From: Deltaproteobacteria bacterium
GTDB taxonomy: Bacteria; Bdellovibrionota; JACOXK01
Direction: 5' to 3'
DNA length: 64,000 nt
Assembly (NCBI GenBank): GCA_016186995.1
Contig: JACPKQ010000005.1
Location: forward strand, 1-64,000
This document shows, piece by piece, positions 16,777 to 25,549 of this stretch. The first letter of the stretch is position 1; the number at the start of each line of letters is the position of its first letter. The notes below the pieces were generated by a model that was given only the letters and a program-made list of their open reading frames with translations, searched no databases and was not told where the DNA came from. The translations under genes and the position numbers were made by a program.

Positions 16777-18436
16777 GGATGAGTCCAACCATAACGATAA
16801 GGGGTGTTGGCAAAATACTTTTTCCATTGGTTTCATTATAAAAACTTACATTCCCACTCACAACCGGCACATTCATCTTGCGGCAGGCCTCACTCATTCC
16901 TAAAACAGTTTGCTCAAACTGCCACATAATTTCTGGATTTTCTGGACTTCCAAAATTAAGACAATCGGTGAGCGCTAGAGGAATAGCCCCCACACTGGCC
17001 AATTTTTCAACGGCTTTCAACACAATATATTTGCCTCCTTCAAATGGATTTAAATAAGTCAGGTATTCTGCTGAACCCATGGCCAGAGCTAAAATACTCC
17101 CGTTTTCCCTTACCCGGATTAAAGGTACGTCATGATAACAAACAAGTGTGTTTGTACCCACCATAGAATCATACTGCTCCATAATGGAGGCTTTTGTCAT
17201 CGCGAGGTTTTCGGTAGAAAACCGTGGCGATCTCATCACCTTCGGTGATGGGATTGCTTCGCTACCGCTCGCAATGACAGATGATGAAGGCGTATAGCTT
17301 TTTCGAGGGCGTTCATAAAGAGGAGCACCTGAAACAAGAGGCTCTACAGGAATTTCTCCAATCTCCTCACCTTTCCATTCAATTTTTACATAAGGAGAAT
17401 CAATAACCTCTCCTATAACAACAGCATCTAAATCCCATTTTGAAAAAAGTTTTTTTGTTTCTTCTTCAAATCCTTTTTTTACACAAAGAAGCATACGTTC
17501 TTGTGATTCACTCATCATCACTTCTACTGGCGTCATATTTTTTGCTCTTAAAGGAACCTTTGAAAGATTGATTTTAACGCCACTTTGAGCCCGATCTGCC
17601 ATCTCAAATGTTGAGCACGTAAGCCCTGCAGCACCCATGTCTTGAATACCAACAATGTAATCTGTTTGCATAGCTTCAAGACAAGCCTCTAATAGAAGTT
17701 TCTCCATAAAAGGATCACCCACTTGAACCGTAGGTTTTTTCTCATAAGCTTCGTCATCAAATTCAGCTGAGGCCATAATAGCCCCGCCAATACCATCGCG
17801 CCCTGTTTTAGCACCTACATACATAATAGAGTTTCCAATACCCGAAGCATTGCCTAAAAAGATTTTATCTTTTTTGACAATTCCAATATTAAAGGCATTC
17901 ACAAGTGGGTTATGTTCATAAGAAGGATCAAAAAATACATCGGTTCCAACTGTTGGAACACCCATGCAATTTCCATAATCGCCAATCCCCTTCACAACCC
18001 TTGAAATAAGATATTTTGTTTTTGCACTCTCTGGGTTTCCAAATCGAAGCATGTTAAGGGAAGCAACGGGTCTTGCACCCATTGTAAAAACATCTCTTAA
18101 GATACCCCCCACCCCTGTGGCAGCGCCTTGATAAGGCTCTAAATAAGAGGGGTGATTATGACTTTCCATTTTAAAACAAGCAGCCCACCCACCCCCAATA
18201 TCGACGATGCCTGCGTTTTCTCCGGGCCCTTGAATCACGTTTGGCCCCGTGGTTGGAAAATTTTTTAGAATATTTTTAGAGCTTTTATAAGAACAATGTT
18301 CGCTCCACATAGCAGAAAAAAGAGATGTTTCTAAATCTGTGGGGTCTCTTTTAAGGTAATCTTTAATAAGGTCATACTCATATTCAGTGAGGCCCAATTT
18401 TTTAGCTAAAGCTAGATTCCCGCCCAGATTTTTCAT
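16769..18436 (-). CDS. purL: Phosphoribosylformylglycinamidine synthase II PurL, lacking its last domain
   Basis: Converts FGAR to FGAM with ATP and PurQ-derived ammonia. The family motifs are clear: [23 protein letters not shown], the glycine-rich [18 protein letters not shown], and [15 protein letters not shown]. At 555 residues, including about 30 repeat-encoded ones, it ends at [13 protein letters not shown]. In homologues this point opens the final AIRS C-terminal domain, so roughly 150-180 residues are missing. The stop overlaps the purF start by eight bases, as if a deletion had joined the two genes. Activity without that domain would be surprising. The PurQ start overlap (ATGA) is normal. 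Confidence 0.88.
   Translation of the reverse strand: MKNLGGNLALAKKLGLTEYEYDLIKDYLKRDPTDLETSLFSAMWSEHCSYKSSKNILKNFPTTGPNVIQGPGENAGIVDIGGGWAACFKMESHNHPSYLEPYQGAATGVGGILRDVFTMGARPVASLNMLRFGNPESAKTKYLISRVVKGIGDYGNCMGVPTVGTDVFFDPSYEHNPLVNAFNIGIVKKDKIFLGNASGIGNSIMYVGAKTGRDGIGGAIMASAEFDDEAYEKKPTVQVGDPFMEKLLLEACLEAMQTDYIVGIQDMGAAGLTCSTFEMADRAQSGVKINLSKVPLRAKNMTPVEVMMSESQERMLLCVKKGFEEETKKLFSKWDLDAVVIGEVIDSPYVKIEWKGEEIGEIPVEPLVSGAPLYERPRKSYTPSSSVIASGSEAIPSPKVMRSPRFSTENLAMTKASIMEQYDSMVGTNTLVCYHDVPLIRVRENGSILALAMGSAEYLTYLNPFEGGKYIVLKAVEKLASVGAIPLALTDCLNFGSPENPEIMWQFEQTVLGMSEACRKMNVPVVSGNVSFYNETNGKSILPTPLIVMVGLIHG
17196..17279. repeat. In-frame palindromic element in purL
   Basis: Starts TGTCATCGCGAGG and ends CTCGCAATGACA, with nested GGTTTTCGGTAGAAAACC and TCATCACCTTCGGTGATG. 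Read as [20 protein letters not shown] and onward. Confidence 0.85.
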
Positions 18437-19110
18437 AGTACTGACTCCAATAAAACCCTTCCATCCTCTGAACCTAAAATACTTTCACAAGCCCTTTCTG
18501 GATGGGGCATAAGCCCTAAAATATTTTTATTTTTATTATAAACACCTGCAATGTTTGAAACAGATCCATTAGGATTACTTGTTTCTAAAACTTCTCCTTT
18601 TTCATCACAATAACGAAAAGCTATTTGATCATTGTCTTCTAATTCTTTTAATTTTTCTTGAGTCACAAAATAATTCCCCTCTCCATGGGCAATGGGCATT
18701 TTTAAAACTTTATTTTTTTCTGTATTGTGTGACCACACACCTTGAGTTGTTTGTGATTTCACCCACACTTGTTTGCACATAAATTTCAATGTTTTATTTT
18801 TCATGAGCGTTCCTTCCAAAAGCCCGGCCTCAGTTAAAACTTGAAACCCGTTGCAAATACCCATAACGGGATGGCCTTTGTTTGCAAAAGAAATAACTTC
18901 TTCCATCACAGGAGAAAACCTGGCCATGGCACCACAACGCAAATAATCGCCATAAGAAAAACCACCTGGTAAAACAACCACATCAACATTTTTAAGATTT
19001 CGTTCTTTGTGCCATAAAAACTCGACTTCACACTTTAAAATATTTTTAAGCGCAAAGTAAGCATCGTAGTCACAATTCGAAGCTGGAAAAACAACAACGC
19101 CCCATTTCAT
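18433..19110 (-). CDS. purQ: Phosphoribosylformylglycinamidine synthase I PurQ
   Basis: A 225-residue glutaminase subunit that supplies ammonia to PurL. Nucleophile Cys86 sits in [10 protein letters not shown], the oxyanion region in [17 protein letters not shown] and the His-Glu pair in MPHPERACE near the C-terminus. The N-terminal [14 protein letters not shown] is the family start. It overlaps purS and purL by four bases each, so the three subunits are coupled. Confidence 0.95.
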   Translation of the reverse strand: MKWGVVVFPASNCDYDAYFALKNILKCEVEFLWHKERNLKNVDVVVLPGGFSYGDYLRCGAMARFSPVMEEVISFANKGHPVMGICNGFQVLTEAGLLEGTLMKNKTLKFMCKQVWVKSQTTQGVWSHNTEKNKVLKMPIAHGEGNYFVTQEKLKELEDNDQIAFRYCDEKGEVLETSNPNGSVSNIAGVYNKNKNILGLMPHPERACESILGSEDGRVLLESVL

Positions 19111-19346
19111 ACGATCTCGATCCTGTAATCTTCAATCACAGTGTTTGCTAAAAGTTTCTGACACATTTCTTGAACCAAAGAAGTAGATGTTTCTCTATCT
19201 TGAGATTCAAGTTCAAGCTCGATCATCTTCCCTACTCGCGCATCTTTCACATTGTGATAACCTAAAGTCTTAAGTCCACCGACCACTGCGTTTCCTTGAG
19301 GATCTAAAACTTCTTCCTTAAGTGTAATAAAAACACGTGCTTTCAT
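19107..19346 (-). CDS. purS: PurS subunit of FGAM synthase
   Basis: A 79-residue small subunit that bridges PurQ and PurL. From ATG 19346 it reads MKARVFITLKEEVLDPQGNA, the normal PurS start, and ends just inside purQ. A longer frame extends 35 codons upstream, but that part is repeat sequence (LRMTEGPLRMTRKMFTM) and should not be counted. Confidence 0.92.
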   Translation of the reverse strand: MKARVFITLKEEVLDPQGNAVVGGLKTLGYHNVKDARVGKMIELELESQDRETSTSLVQEMCQKLLANTVIEDYRIEIV

Positions 19347-19358
19347 AATTAACCCCTT

Positions 19359-19468
19359 TGTCATTGTGAACATTTTCCTTGTCATTCTGAGTGGTCCCTC
19401 TGTCATCCTGAGGCGCAGCCGAAGGATATAGTTTATGATTATACCCTTCACTTCGTTCAGGGTGACAG
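19359..19468. repeat. Cluster of palindromic repeats before purS
   Basis: TGTCATTGTGAA, TGTCATTCTGAG, TGTCATCCTGAGGCGCAGCC and a closing ACCCTTCACTTCGTTCAGGG plus TGACAG. They fill most of the gap between purC and purS and create a false extension of the purS frame. Confidence 0.8.
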
Positions 19469-19481
19469 AAAAGACAAAAAT

Positions 19482-19835
19482 CTATAATACCGCCTCCATG
19501 CGATGAAATACTTCTTCATAAGATTCTGTGATTTTTCCTAAATCTCTCCTGAAACGGTCTTTATCTAATTTTTCACCTGTTTCACTATCCCAAAAACGAC
19601 AACTGTCTGGAGAAATTTCATCAGCTAAAATAATTCTTCCATCTTCTGTTCTTCCAAACTCTATTTTAAAATCTACTAAAATAATCTGACACTTTAAGAA
19701 AAACTCTTTTAAAATTTTATTAATCTTAAAAGCCATTTCTCTGAGCACTTCCATTTCTTCTGGGGCTGCTAGTTGCAATGCATAAACATGTTCTTCTGGC
19801 ATGAGAGGATCACCCAAAGCATCATTTTTATACAA
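19482..19835 (-). pseudogene. purC: PurC, C-terminal part
   Basis: 117 codons carrying the second half of SAICAR synthetase: YKNDALGDPLM, ILVDFKIEFGRTEDGRIILA, DEISPDSCRFWD and LDKDRFRRDLG. In an intact PurC this follows PII-EFY directly. The only start is a TTG overlapping the end of the first half by eight bases. The two halves together match a normal PurC of about 235 residues minus two or three residues at the break. Confidence 0.8.
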
Positions 19836-20178
19836 TAATAGGGGTTGCTAATATGCCACCTTCTGTAAGGCCGTATCTTTTTGCAAAGCTTCCTGCAATG
19901 CGATTTCTTACAATCACTTCCAAAGGAATGATTCGAACTTTTTTGGCCACCATTTCACGATCTGAAATTTTTTTTATAAAGTGACTAGGCACACCCTTTG
20001 TTTCTAAAAGTTGAAATAGTAGACTTGAAATTTTATTATTGAGAATACCCTTGTTTTCTAACACCGCTTTTTTCTGATTATTAAAGGCTGTCGCATCATC
20101 TTTAAAATAAATGATATATTCTTCTGGATTTTGAGTTTTGTAGACGATTTTAGCCTTACCTTCGTATATTTTCTGCAT
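19828..20178 (-). pseudogene. purC: PurC (SAICAR synthetase), N-terminal part
   Basis: 116 codons with the first half of phosphoribosylaminoimidazole-succinocarboxamide synthase: KIYEGKAKIVYKT, KDDATAFNNQKKA, NNKISSLLFQLLETKG and IPLEVIVRNRIAGS. It stops right after TPIIV. Family members continue EFYYKxDALGDPL; here the bases between ATTATTG and TATAAAAATGAT are too few, consistent with an 8-nt deletion. Either the gene is broken, the enzyme works as two chains, or the sequence is wrong here. Confidence 0.8.
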
Positions 20179-20202
20179 TTAAAACCTCCATTAAAATATC
20201 GT

Positions 20203-21498
20203 TCATGAGTTAAAAACCCTCTTAAAAGTTTGATCTACTTCCTGAACATAAAGTTTTGGGTTAAAAGAATCTTCAATCTCCTTAGTTTTTAAAATTTTAT
20301 GAATATCTTTGTCTTTCAGCACAAGTTCCTTGAAGTTTTTTCCATTTTCATAGGCTGAAAGTGCGTTTCTTTGGATAAGTGTATAAGCCTTTTCTCGAAC
20401 TGCACCTTTTTCAATAAGTTTTAATAAAAGTTTTTGAGAATAAATAAGCCCTTTTGTTTGATTTAAGTTTTCAAGCATTTTTTCTTCTTTCACAACAAGG
20501 TTTTTAACCACGGATGAAATACGGACAAGCATAAAGTCAACAAGTGTAGTTGCATCTTCCGCAATCACTCTTTCCACAGAAGAATGACTTATATCTCTTT
20601 CATGCCATAAAGCCATGTTTTCTAAAGAAGCAGAAGCATAACTTCTGACAAGCCTTGCAAGCCCTGTTAAGTTTTCAGAAAGAATGGGATTTTTTTTATG
20701 AGGCATACTTGAAGAACCCTTTTGCCCACGACTGAAATTTTCTTCTACCTCCCCTACTTCTGTTCTTTGAAGATGTCGTACTTCAACAGCAATTTTTTCA
20801 ATAGTTCCAGCTAGAATGGCAAGGGTTGAAAAATATTCTGCATGACGATCTCTTTGAATGACTTGTGTTGTAATAGGATCTTCAACCAATCCTAGTTTTT
20901 TGCACACATGCTTTTCAATACGAGAAGATAAATGTGCGTAGGTTCCAACAGCTCCAGAAATTTTTCCAACTGAAATATTGTGAATAGCTCTTTCAAGCCG
21001 TTTTTTATTTCTTTTCATTTCTTCATACCAAAGAGCACATTTTAAACCAAAAGTAGTCGGTTCAGCATGAATTCCATGAGAACGCCCAATCATAAGTGTG
21101 TTTTTGTATTGAAAGGCTTTGTCTTTAAGCACTTTAAGAAAATTTTCTACTTCTTTTAAAATATTTTTACCTGCATCACGTAATCTTAAAGATAAAGAAG
21201 TGTCTAAAACATCTGAAGAAGTCACACCGTAATGAAAAAATCTTCCTTCTTCTCCAAGTCTTTTTGAAACAACCGTTACAAAAGAAGCAACGTCATGTTT
21301 TGATTTTTTTTCTTCTTCTAGAATTTCGCCAACTGTAAAGTCTGCTTTTTTTTGGATAGAAGAAAGCTCTTTGTGGGTGATGATGCCTTCCTGAAACAAC
21401 GCTTCGCAGATGGCAAGTTCAACTTCAAGCCAAGATCGATATTTATTTTCTTCACTCCAGAAAAGAGACATCCCTTCTCTCTGGTAACGAGAAATCAT
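20203..21498 (-). CDS. purB: Adenylosuccinate lyase PurB
   Basis: A 431-residue member of the fumarase/aspartase superfamily that cleaves SAICAR and adenylosuccinate. It has the signature GSSSMPHKKNP with the flexible loop serine, TSSDVLDTSLSLRLRDAG, and RSHGIHAEPTTFG with the catalytic histidine region. Full length, first gene of the leftward pur operon, and without repeat insertions, in contrast to the genes that follow. Confidence 0.95.
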   Translation of the reverse strand: MISRYQREGMSLFWSEENKYRSWLEVELAICEALFQEGIITHKELSSIQKKADFTVGEILEEEKKSKHDVASFVTVVSKRLGEEGRFFHYGVTSSDVLDTSLSLRLRDAGKNILKEVENFLKVLKDKAFQYKNTLMIGRSHGIHAEPTTFGLKCALWYEEMKRNKKRLERAIHNISVGKISGAVGTYAHLSSRIEKHVCKKLGLVEDPITTQVIQRDRHAEYFSTLAILAGTIEKIAVEVRHLQRTEVGEVEENFSRGQKGSSSMPHKKNPILSENLTGLARLVRSYASASLENMALWHERDISHSSVERVIAEDATTLVDFMLVRISSVVKNLVVKEEKMLENLNQTKGLIYSQKLLLKLIEKGAVREKAYTLIQRNALSAYENGKNFKELVLKDKDIHKILKTKEIEDSFNPKLYVQEVDQTFKRVFNS

Positions 21499-21578
21499 AA
21501 TATTCCTTTTAATTTAAGGGGTTAACGATGGTTTTCTTATACTTTAAAAAACGCCTTCTGGCAATAAGCTGATTTTAT

Positions 21579-23267
21579 CTATAAATGTTCTTTCCGGCTT
21601 TGATAGGCAAGATGAATGTGTGAAAGCTTTTTAAGAAGGTTAAGATAAGTGAGCTCTATTTTCTTCTTACTTTCAAGTTCAATATCAAAAAGACATTGAA
21701 TATCTAACAACTTTAACTCTCCTTTCACAAGACCTCTGTAAAGACGATCCCCAATTCGATATCCTAAAATACGAGCCACTTCCCCAATCAGAAAATCTGT
21801 TTTCAAAATCTTAGTAGCTATTGTTGTATGCTGTCCCGTTTTTAAAAATTCTTCTCCACTGTGTACAAACTCGACTGCTGCTTTATACAGTTCTAACTTT
21901 TGTTCTTCTTTAAGATTCTGTGTTTTACCTTCACAATTCTGTATAAATTCTTTTAAATCAATGATTTTATCTGACTTTCTTTTTGGATTTACAATTTTTG
22001 ATCCTAAAAAACCAAGTGCATGAAGAAAAATATGCGCATAAAAATTATGCTCTCCAGAAAAAACAAACTCTTTACTATGTGATTTTTGAAAATAAATATA
22101 TTGTGTTACTTGCTCAACAGCATCATTAATACTTAAGTCAGATAAATAAATAATATTCTCGCGTGGAATAAATAAACTTCTTCCTCTTTGAAGTGTTTTT
22201 TCAATCCATTTTTTTTCTTTTTTGGAAAGCCCTGAAAGAGAATTTAAAAAATCAAGATCTTCAAGTGTATAAACAGAAAAATCATCTTTATCTTTTAAAT
22301 CAAAATCTAAAAACTGACTCACAATTTTAATATATTTAAAAATTTGGTCATTGTAATCAATGATATCTTTCTCAGTATCAAAATGTGCCCAAAAAGAACT
22401 CATTTGCGGCCTTAAAGCATCAGCCTTTTCTTGCCAATGAAGATAGGATTGAAGTTTCACCCAAGGGGTGGCATTAATAATGCAGTAAGCATCATCTTTA
22501 AGTCTAACAACATCAACATCATGTTCTAAACCTCTTTTAGCTAGCTTCCAATAAATAGTTTCACTATTTTGATAAATAATAAGTCTTTTTCTGTTAAGTT
22601 TAAGCGTTTTAAGTTTCTCTTCAACTCTTTTGGGTAAGTGTTTTGAGGCAAGATGTAAATCTCCAAAAATAACATAAATAAGATGTTCTGGGTATTTCTG
22701 TGTTAAATTTATAATAATTTTAGATGCAAACTCATCTCTTCTCTCAAGCACTGTACGATCATCTGCCTCTAAGGTTCCATGAATAGGTGTGCTGTTTAAA
22801 GCTATAATTTTTAGTGAATGTAATTTTGCAAAATCAAAAAGAGGTTTAAAATTATTCCAGTCAAAGCCCCAATTTTTTTTATAATCTGTTTTTTGAAGAA
22901 GCTCTTTTTCAGTTATTTTATTATTTAAATAATCATTAATATATTGTTGATGAGAACTTAAGAAAAACTCAACGCCCAAAATGATATTTTTTTTCTTCTG
23001 AATAATCTCACGAAGAATTCTTAAAACGATTCTTTGAGATTGATCAAATGTATGATAATCACCACTATAAATAATATGTGATTTTAAAATATTTTTGAGT
23101 AATTCTTTTTTGCCCGAAATAGCTTGGATCTGTTTAAACTCATTCTTATATTCATGATAATAAGATTTTAAAGATAAGGGAATAGTTTTAAGATGCGTTA
23201 AAGCTTCTTCCTTAAGCCCTTCTAATATTTTCTTCTGAATTTTAAGGAGTTTAATCCTTTGATTCAT
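21579..23267 (-). CDS. ChaN-like (Tiki/EreA superfamily) protein with long extension
   Basis: A 562-residue protein. Residues about 60-260 match the ChaN haem-binding-uptake/Tiki fold: GDYHTFDQSQRIVLRIL, NIILGVEFFLSSHQQYINDY, KKNWGFDWNNFKPLFDFAK, KIIALNSTP and YVIFGDLHLA (Asp/His pair). ChaN domains bind haem or act as metalloproteases in the Tiki branch. The other 300 residues are helical and unrecognised. There is no signal peptide, so it appears cytoplasmic. Divergent from the next small gene. Confidence 0.7.
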   Translation of the reverse strand: MNQRIKLLKIQKKILEGLKEEALTHLKTIPLSLKSYYHEYKNEFKQIQAISGKKELLKNILKSHIIYSGDYHTFDQSQRIVLRILREIIQKKKNIILGVEFFLSSHQQYINDYLNNKITEKELLQKTDYKKNWGFDWNNFKPLFDFAKLHSLKIIALNSTPIHGTLEADDRTVLERRDEFASKIIINLTQKYPEHLIYVIFGDLHLASKHLPKRVEEKLKTLKLNRKRLIIYQNSETIYWKLAKRGLEHDVDVVRLKDDAYCIINATPWVKLQSYLHWQEKADALRPQMSSFWAHFDTEKDIIDYNDQIFKYIKIVSQFLDFDLKDKDDFSVYTLEDLDFLNSLSGLSKKEKKWIEKTLQRGRSLFIPRENIIYLSDLSINDAVEQVTQYIYFQKSHSKEFVFSGEHNFYAHIFLHALGFLGSKIVNPKRKSDKIIDLKEFIQNCEGKTQNLKEEQKLELYKAAVEFVHSGEEFLKTGQHTTIATKILKTDFLIGEVARILGYRIGDRLYRGLVKGELKLLDIQCLFDIELESKKKIELTYLNLLKKLSHIHLAYQSRKEHL

Positions 23268-23347
23268 AAAACACCTTTTTCTGGCTTATCGACAGTTCAA
23301 GGATACAGCTTGAAGTTTTTCAAACTATTAGATACTTTGTTCTCGTC

Positions 23348-23566
23348 ATGGAAAAAGAAGGTCTCTCAGACAAAGCAAAAACACTGCTTGCTCATATCGT
23401 TTCAAGTGGCGAGAAATGGCTCATTGAAGAAGTGGAAAGAATGTTTAAAGAAGCCTCTGATGAAGAAGATATGCTTGAAGAACTTGATCTTTACTTAACT
23501 CGTCTTGATATGAAAATTAAGACTTTTAAGGAAGAGCTCGAAAAAACACACGAAGAACTTTCTTAA
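23348..23566 (+). CDS. Small acidic coiled-coil protein
   Basis: 72 residues, acidic and helical throughout (EKWLIEEVERMFKEASDEED, LDMKIKTFKEELEKTHEELS), with codon use like its neighbours. No family recognised and the ribosome binding site is weak. The overlapping 79-residue frame at 23259 is not protein-like. Confidence 0.55.
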   Translation: MEKEGLSDKAKTLLAHIVSSGEKWLIEEVERMFKEASDEEDMLEELDLYLTRLDMKIKTFKEELEKTHEELS

Positions 23567-23616
23567 AACTTTCTATTTTTTTTGGCCGGATTTTTTACCT
23601 TTATACGCTAAAAATA

Positions 23617-23667
23617 TTTGCACATTTCCCTCTTTCTGTTTTACTACTCCCCTTACAAATGTGCAAA
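23617..23667. promoter_or_regulatory. 11-bp inverted repeat in an intergenic stretch
   Basis: TTTGCACATTT at 23617-23627 and AAATGTGCAAA at 23657-23667. The gap 23567-23871 is otherwise empty apart from a TTGACA at 23695-23700 without a good -10 and a GGTGTTT/AAACACC hairpin near 23751-23768. Confidence 0.4.
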
Positions 23668-23871
23668 ATGAAAGCCAAAATCAGGATTTTAAAATTGACA
23701 AGTATTTTCAATAAGTTGGAAGTTTTTGTTGAAAAAACATGAGTTATTTTAGGTGTTTAGAAAACACCCAATCCAAGACCCAAAAATAAAATACTAAATA
23801 ATATTAATAGGTTAAGAATATGTCGAAAAAATAGTGATGTTTTGAAGGTTTTACAGTCCTGGGATCTCGTA

Positions 23872-24258
23872 TTAATAAGGCCAGTGTTCTGGGCCTTGTT
23901 TATCTTCAAAGGGTGAAGAGGAGGTTTCGCGCGTGTTTTCACGATAATCATCACACTTTTTTCTATTCACTTCATATTCTTCAAGAGCCTGTTGCTTACA
24001 AAATTGCTCATCTAGCCGAGTTTTACACTCTTCAATCTTACGATCTCGAATTGTTTGAAATGATTTAATACAAGATGGGTAGTCCTGAAAACCTCTGGCT
24101 GAGGTGTCTCGCTCATCTGAGGCAAGGGGTTCTAAAACAGCGCTTGTAACCTCTTCACCCGCGTCAATGAAAATATTTTTAGGTTCTTCTGCCAAAGATA
24201 GGGTCATACTTAAAAAGCCTAAAATAAGGCCTGATATTAAGATTTTAAGAGAACTCAC
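23872..24258 (-). CDS. Small secreted Cys-containing protein, unknown
   Basis: A 128-residue protein with a signal peptide (MSSLKILISGLILGFLSMTL, cleavage after SLAEE or just before). The mature part is acidic and contains four cysteines in a helical C-x-many-C pattern (YPSCIKSF, IEECKTRL, QFCKQQAL, KKCDDY), consistent with two disulfides in a helical hairpin. No family recognised. Confidence 0.6.
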   Translation of the reverse strand: MSSLKILISGLILGFLSMTLSLAEEPKNIFIDAGEEVTSAVLEPLASDERDTSARGFQDYPSCIKSFQTIRDRKIEECKTRLDEQFCKQQALEEYEVNRKKCDDYRENTRETSSSPFEDKQGPEHWPY

Positions 24259-24333
24259 ATATCCCCCCTTGGATCCTTCAGTGTTCAGAATGATAAATAT
24301 GAATTTAAGGATGAATACCTGACTCTTATTATA

Positions 24334-25464
24334 TCAATTTGAGGTCGTGAGCTCAAGTACTTCTTCTGTATGCTCCCCAAGCCCTGGTACATCAAAGGCG
24401 TTTTCCGAAAGATGGTGAGAGAAAACAGTCTTTAAATAGTAGAATTTGGCCTTTTTATCATAAATAAAGGCTTCAGTTTGATAGTTTTTAAAGGCCTCTC
24501 CCTTATGATAAATGGGAGTTAAGCACACATCAGATTTTTTAAAATAACTTTCCCACTCTTCCCATGTTCTTTCTTTAAAAAGTGTACTCAAAATTTTTTC
24601 ATACTTTTCCCAATCTTCTTGTAAAGTGTGATCCAGTCCAAGATATTCTGGAAAAGAATCTTTGAGTTGAGAGAGCCCTACCTCTTCTAAAAAATGATTC
24701 ATAAACTTTTTTTCAACAGGGCAAAAACCAATAAATCTTCCATCTTTTGTTTGATAAATCTTATAATTAGGTACGCCACCCCTTACATTTTGATCTTCTT
24801 TTAAAAAAGAGGTTTGTGATGCCTGAAGATTGGCAAAAGGAAGCATCATTAAAGAAAGAGCCCCATGAAAAATTGAAATATCTAAAAAACTTCCCTCCCC
24901 ACTTTGATTTTTTTTAAGAAGTGCACTTAAAATTGAAAGCGCTGCCATGAGACTTCCCCCACAGATATCTCCTAATTGAACAAGAGGAATTTGAGGAACC
25001 GCATCTTCCACTGGATGAATGAAACCAGAAAGACAAAGATAATTTAAATCATGAGAGGCTAAATTTTTATTTTGACTTTTCTGTCCATAACCTGAAAGGG
25101 AACAATAAATAAGATCTTTTTTTATTTTCTTTAAACTTTCATAATCAAGCCCATATTTTTTAAGCACACCTGGTCTAAAGCTTTCAATAAAAACATCACT
25201 TATTTCAATAAGCTTTAATAGTTTTTTTCGCTCAATTTCATTTTTAATATTAAGAGTTACACTTTTTTTACCACGGTTAACCATAGCAAAAGGAGCACTC
25301 ACTCCGCTTTCTAGAAAAGGAGGCATGTTGCGCATGTAATCCCCCCTCACAGGATCTTCTATCTTAATAATCTCTGCACCCAAATCTTTTAAAAGCAATG
25401 AGCAATAGGCCCCTGGTAAAAGGCGTGAGGTATCAAGAACTCTAATATTTTCAAGGGTTTTCAT
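24334..25464 (-). CDS. CaiB/BaiF CoA transferase, AMACR-like
   Basis: A 376-residue class III CoA transferase-fold protein. The N-terminus (VLDTSRLLPGAYCSLLLKDL, GAEIIKIEDP) and RGKKSVTLN are typical. SHDLNYLCLSG (His138-Asp139) and LGDICGG (Asp166) match the His and Asp acid-base residues of alpha-methylacyl-CoA racemase, so a racemase acting on 2-methylacyl-CoA is favoured over a CoA transferase. Single gene, divergent from lon. Confidence 0.85.
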   Translation of the reverse strand: MKTLENIRVLDTSRLLPGAYCSLLLKDLGAEIIKIEDPVRGDYMRNMPPFLESGVSAPFAMVNRGKKSVTLNIKNEIERKKLLKLIEISDVFIESFRPGVLKKYGLDYESLKKIKKDLIYCSLSGYGQKSQNKNLASHDLNYLCLSGFIHPVEDAVPQIPLVQLGDICGGSLMAALSILSALLKKNQSGEGSFLDISIFHGALSLMMLPFANLQASQTSFLKEDQNVRGGVPNYKIYQTKDGRFIGFCPVEKKFMNHFLEEVGLSQLKDSFPEYLGLDHTLQEDWEKYEKILSTLFKERTWEEWESYFKKSDVCLTPIYHKGEAFKNYQTEAFIYDKKAKFYYLKTVFSHHLSENAFDVPGLGEHTEEVLELTTSN

Positions 25465-25549
25465 AGAAGCCTCAAAATATCAAAAGAACCTGTTCTGTAA
25501 AGTAAAAGATTTTAAAGAAGTGTCCGATAAGAAGTGTGAGGGATAAGTT

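Noticed and set aside
16777-16836. N-terminal extension of purF
   Set aside because: It lies inside purL; the propeptide and catalytic Cys follow ATG 16776.
19347-19451. N-terminal extension of purS
   Set aside because: It consists of repeat-derived sequence; the PurS family start is at 19346.
23757-23954. 65-residue leftward frame
   Set aside because: It overlaps the small secreted Cys-containing gene in another frame and lacks a start signal.
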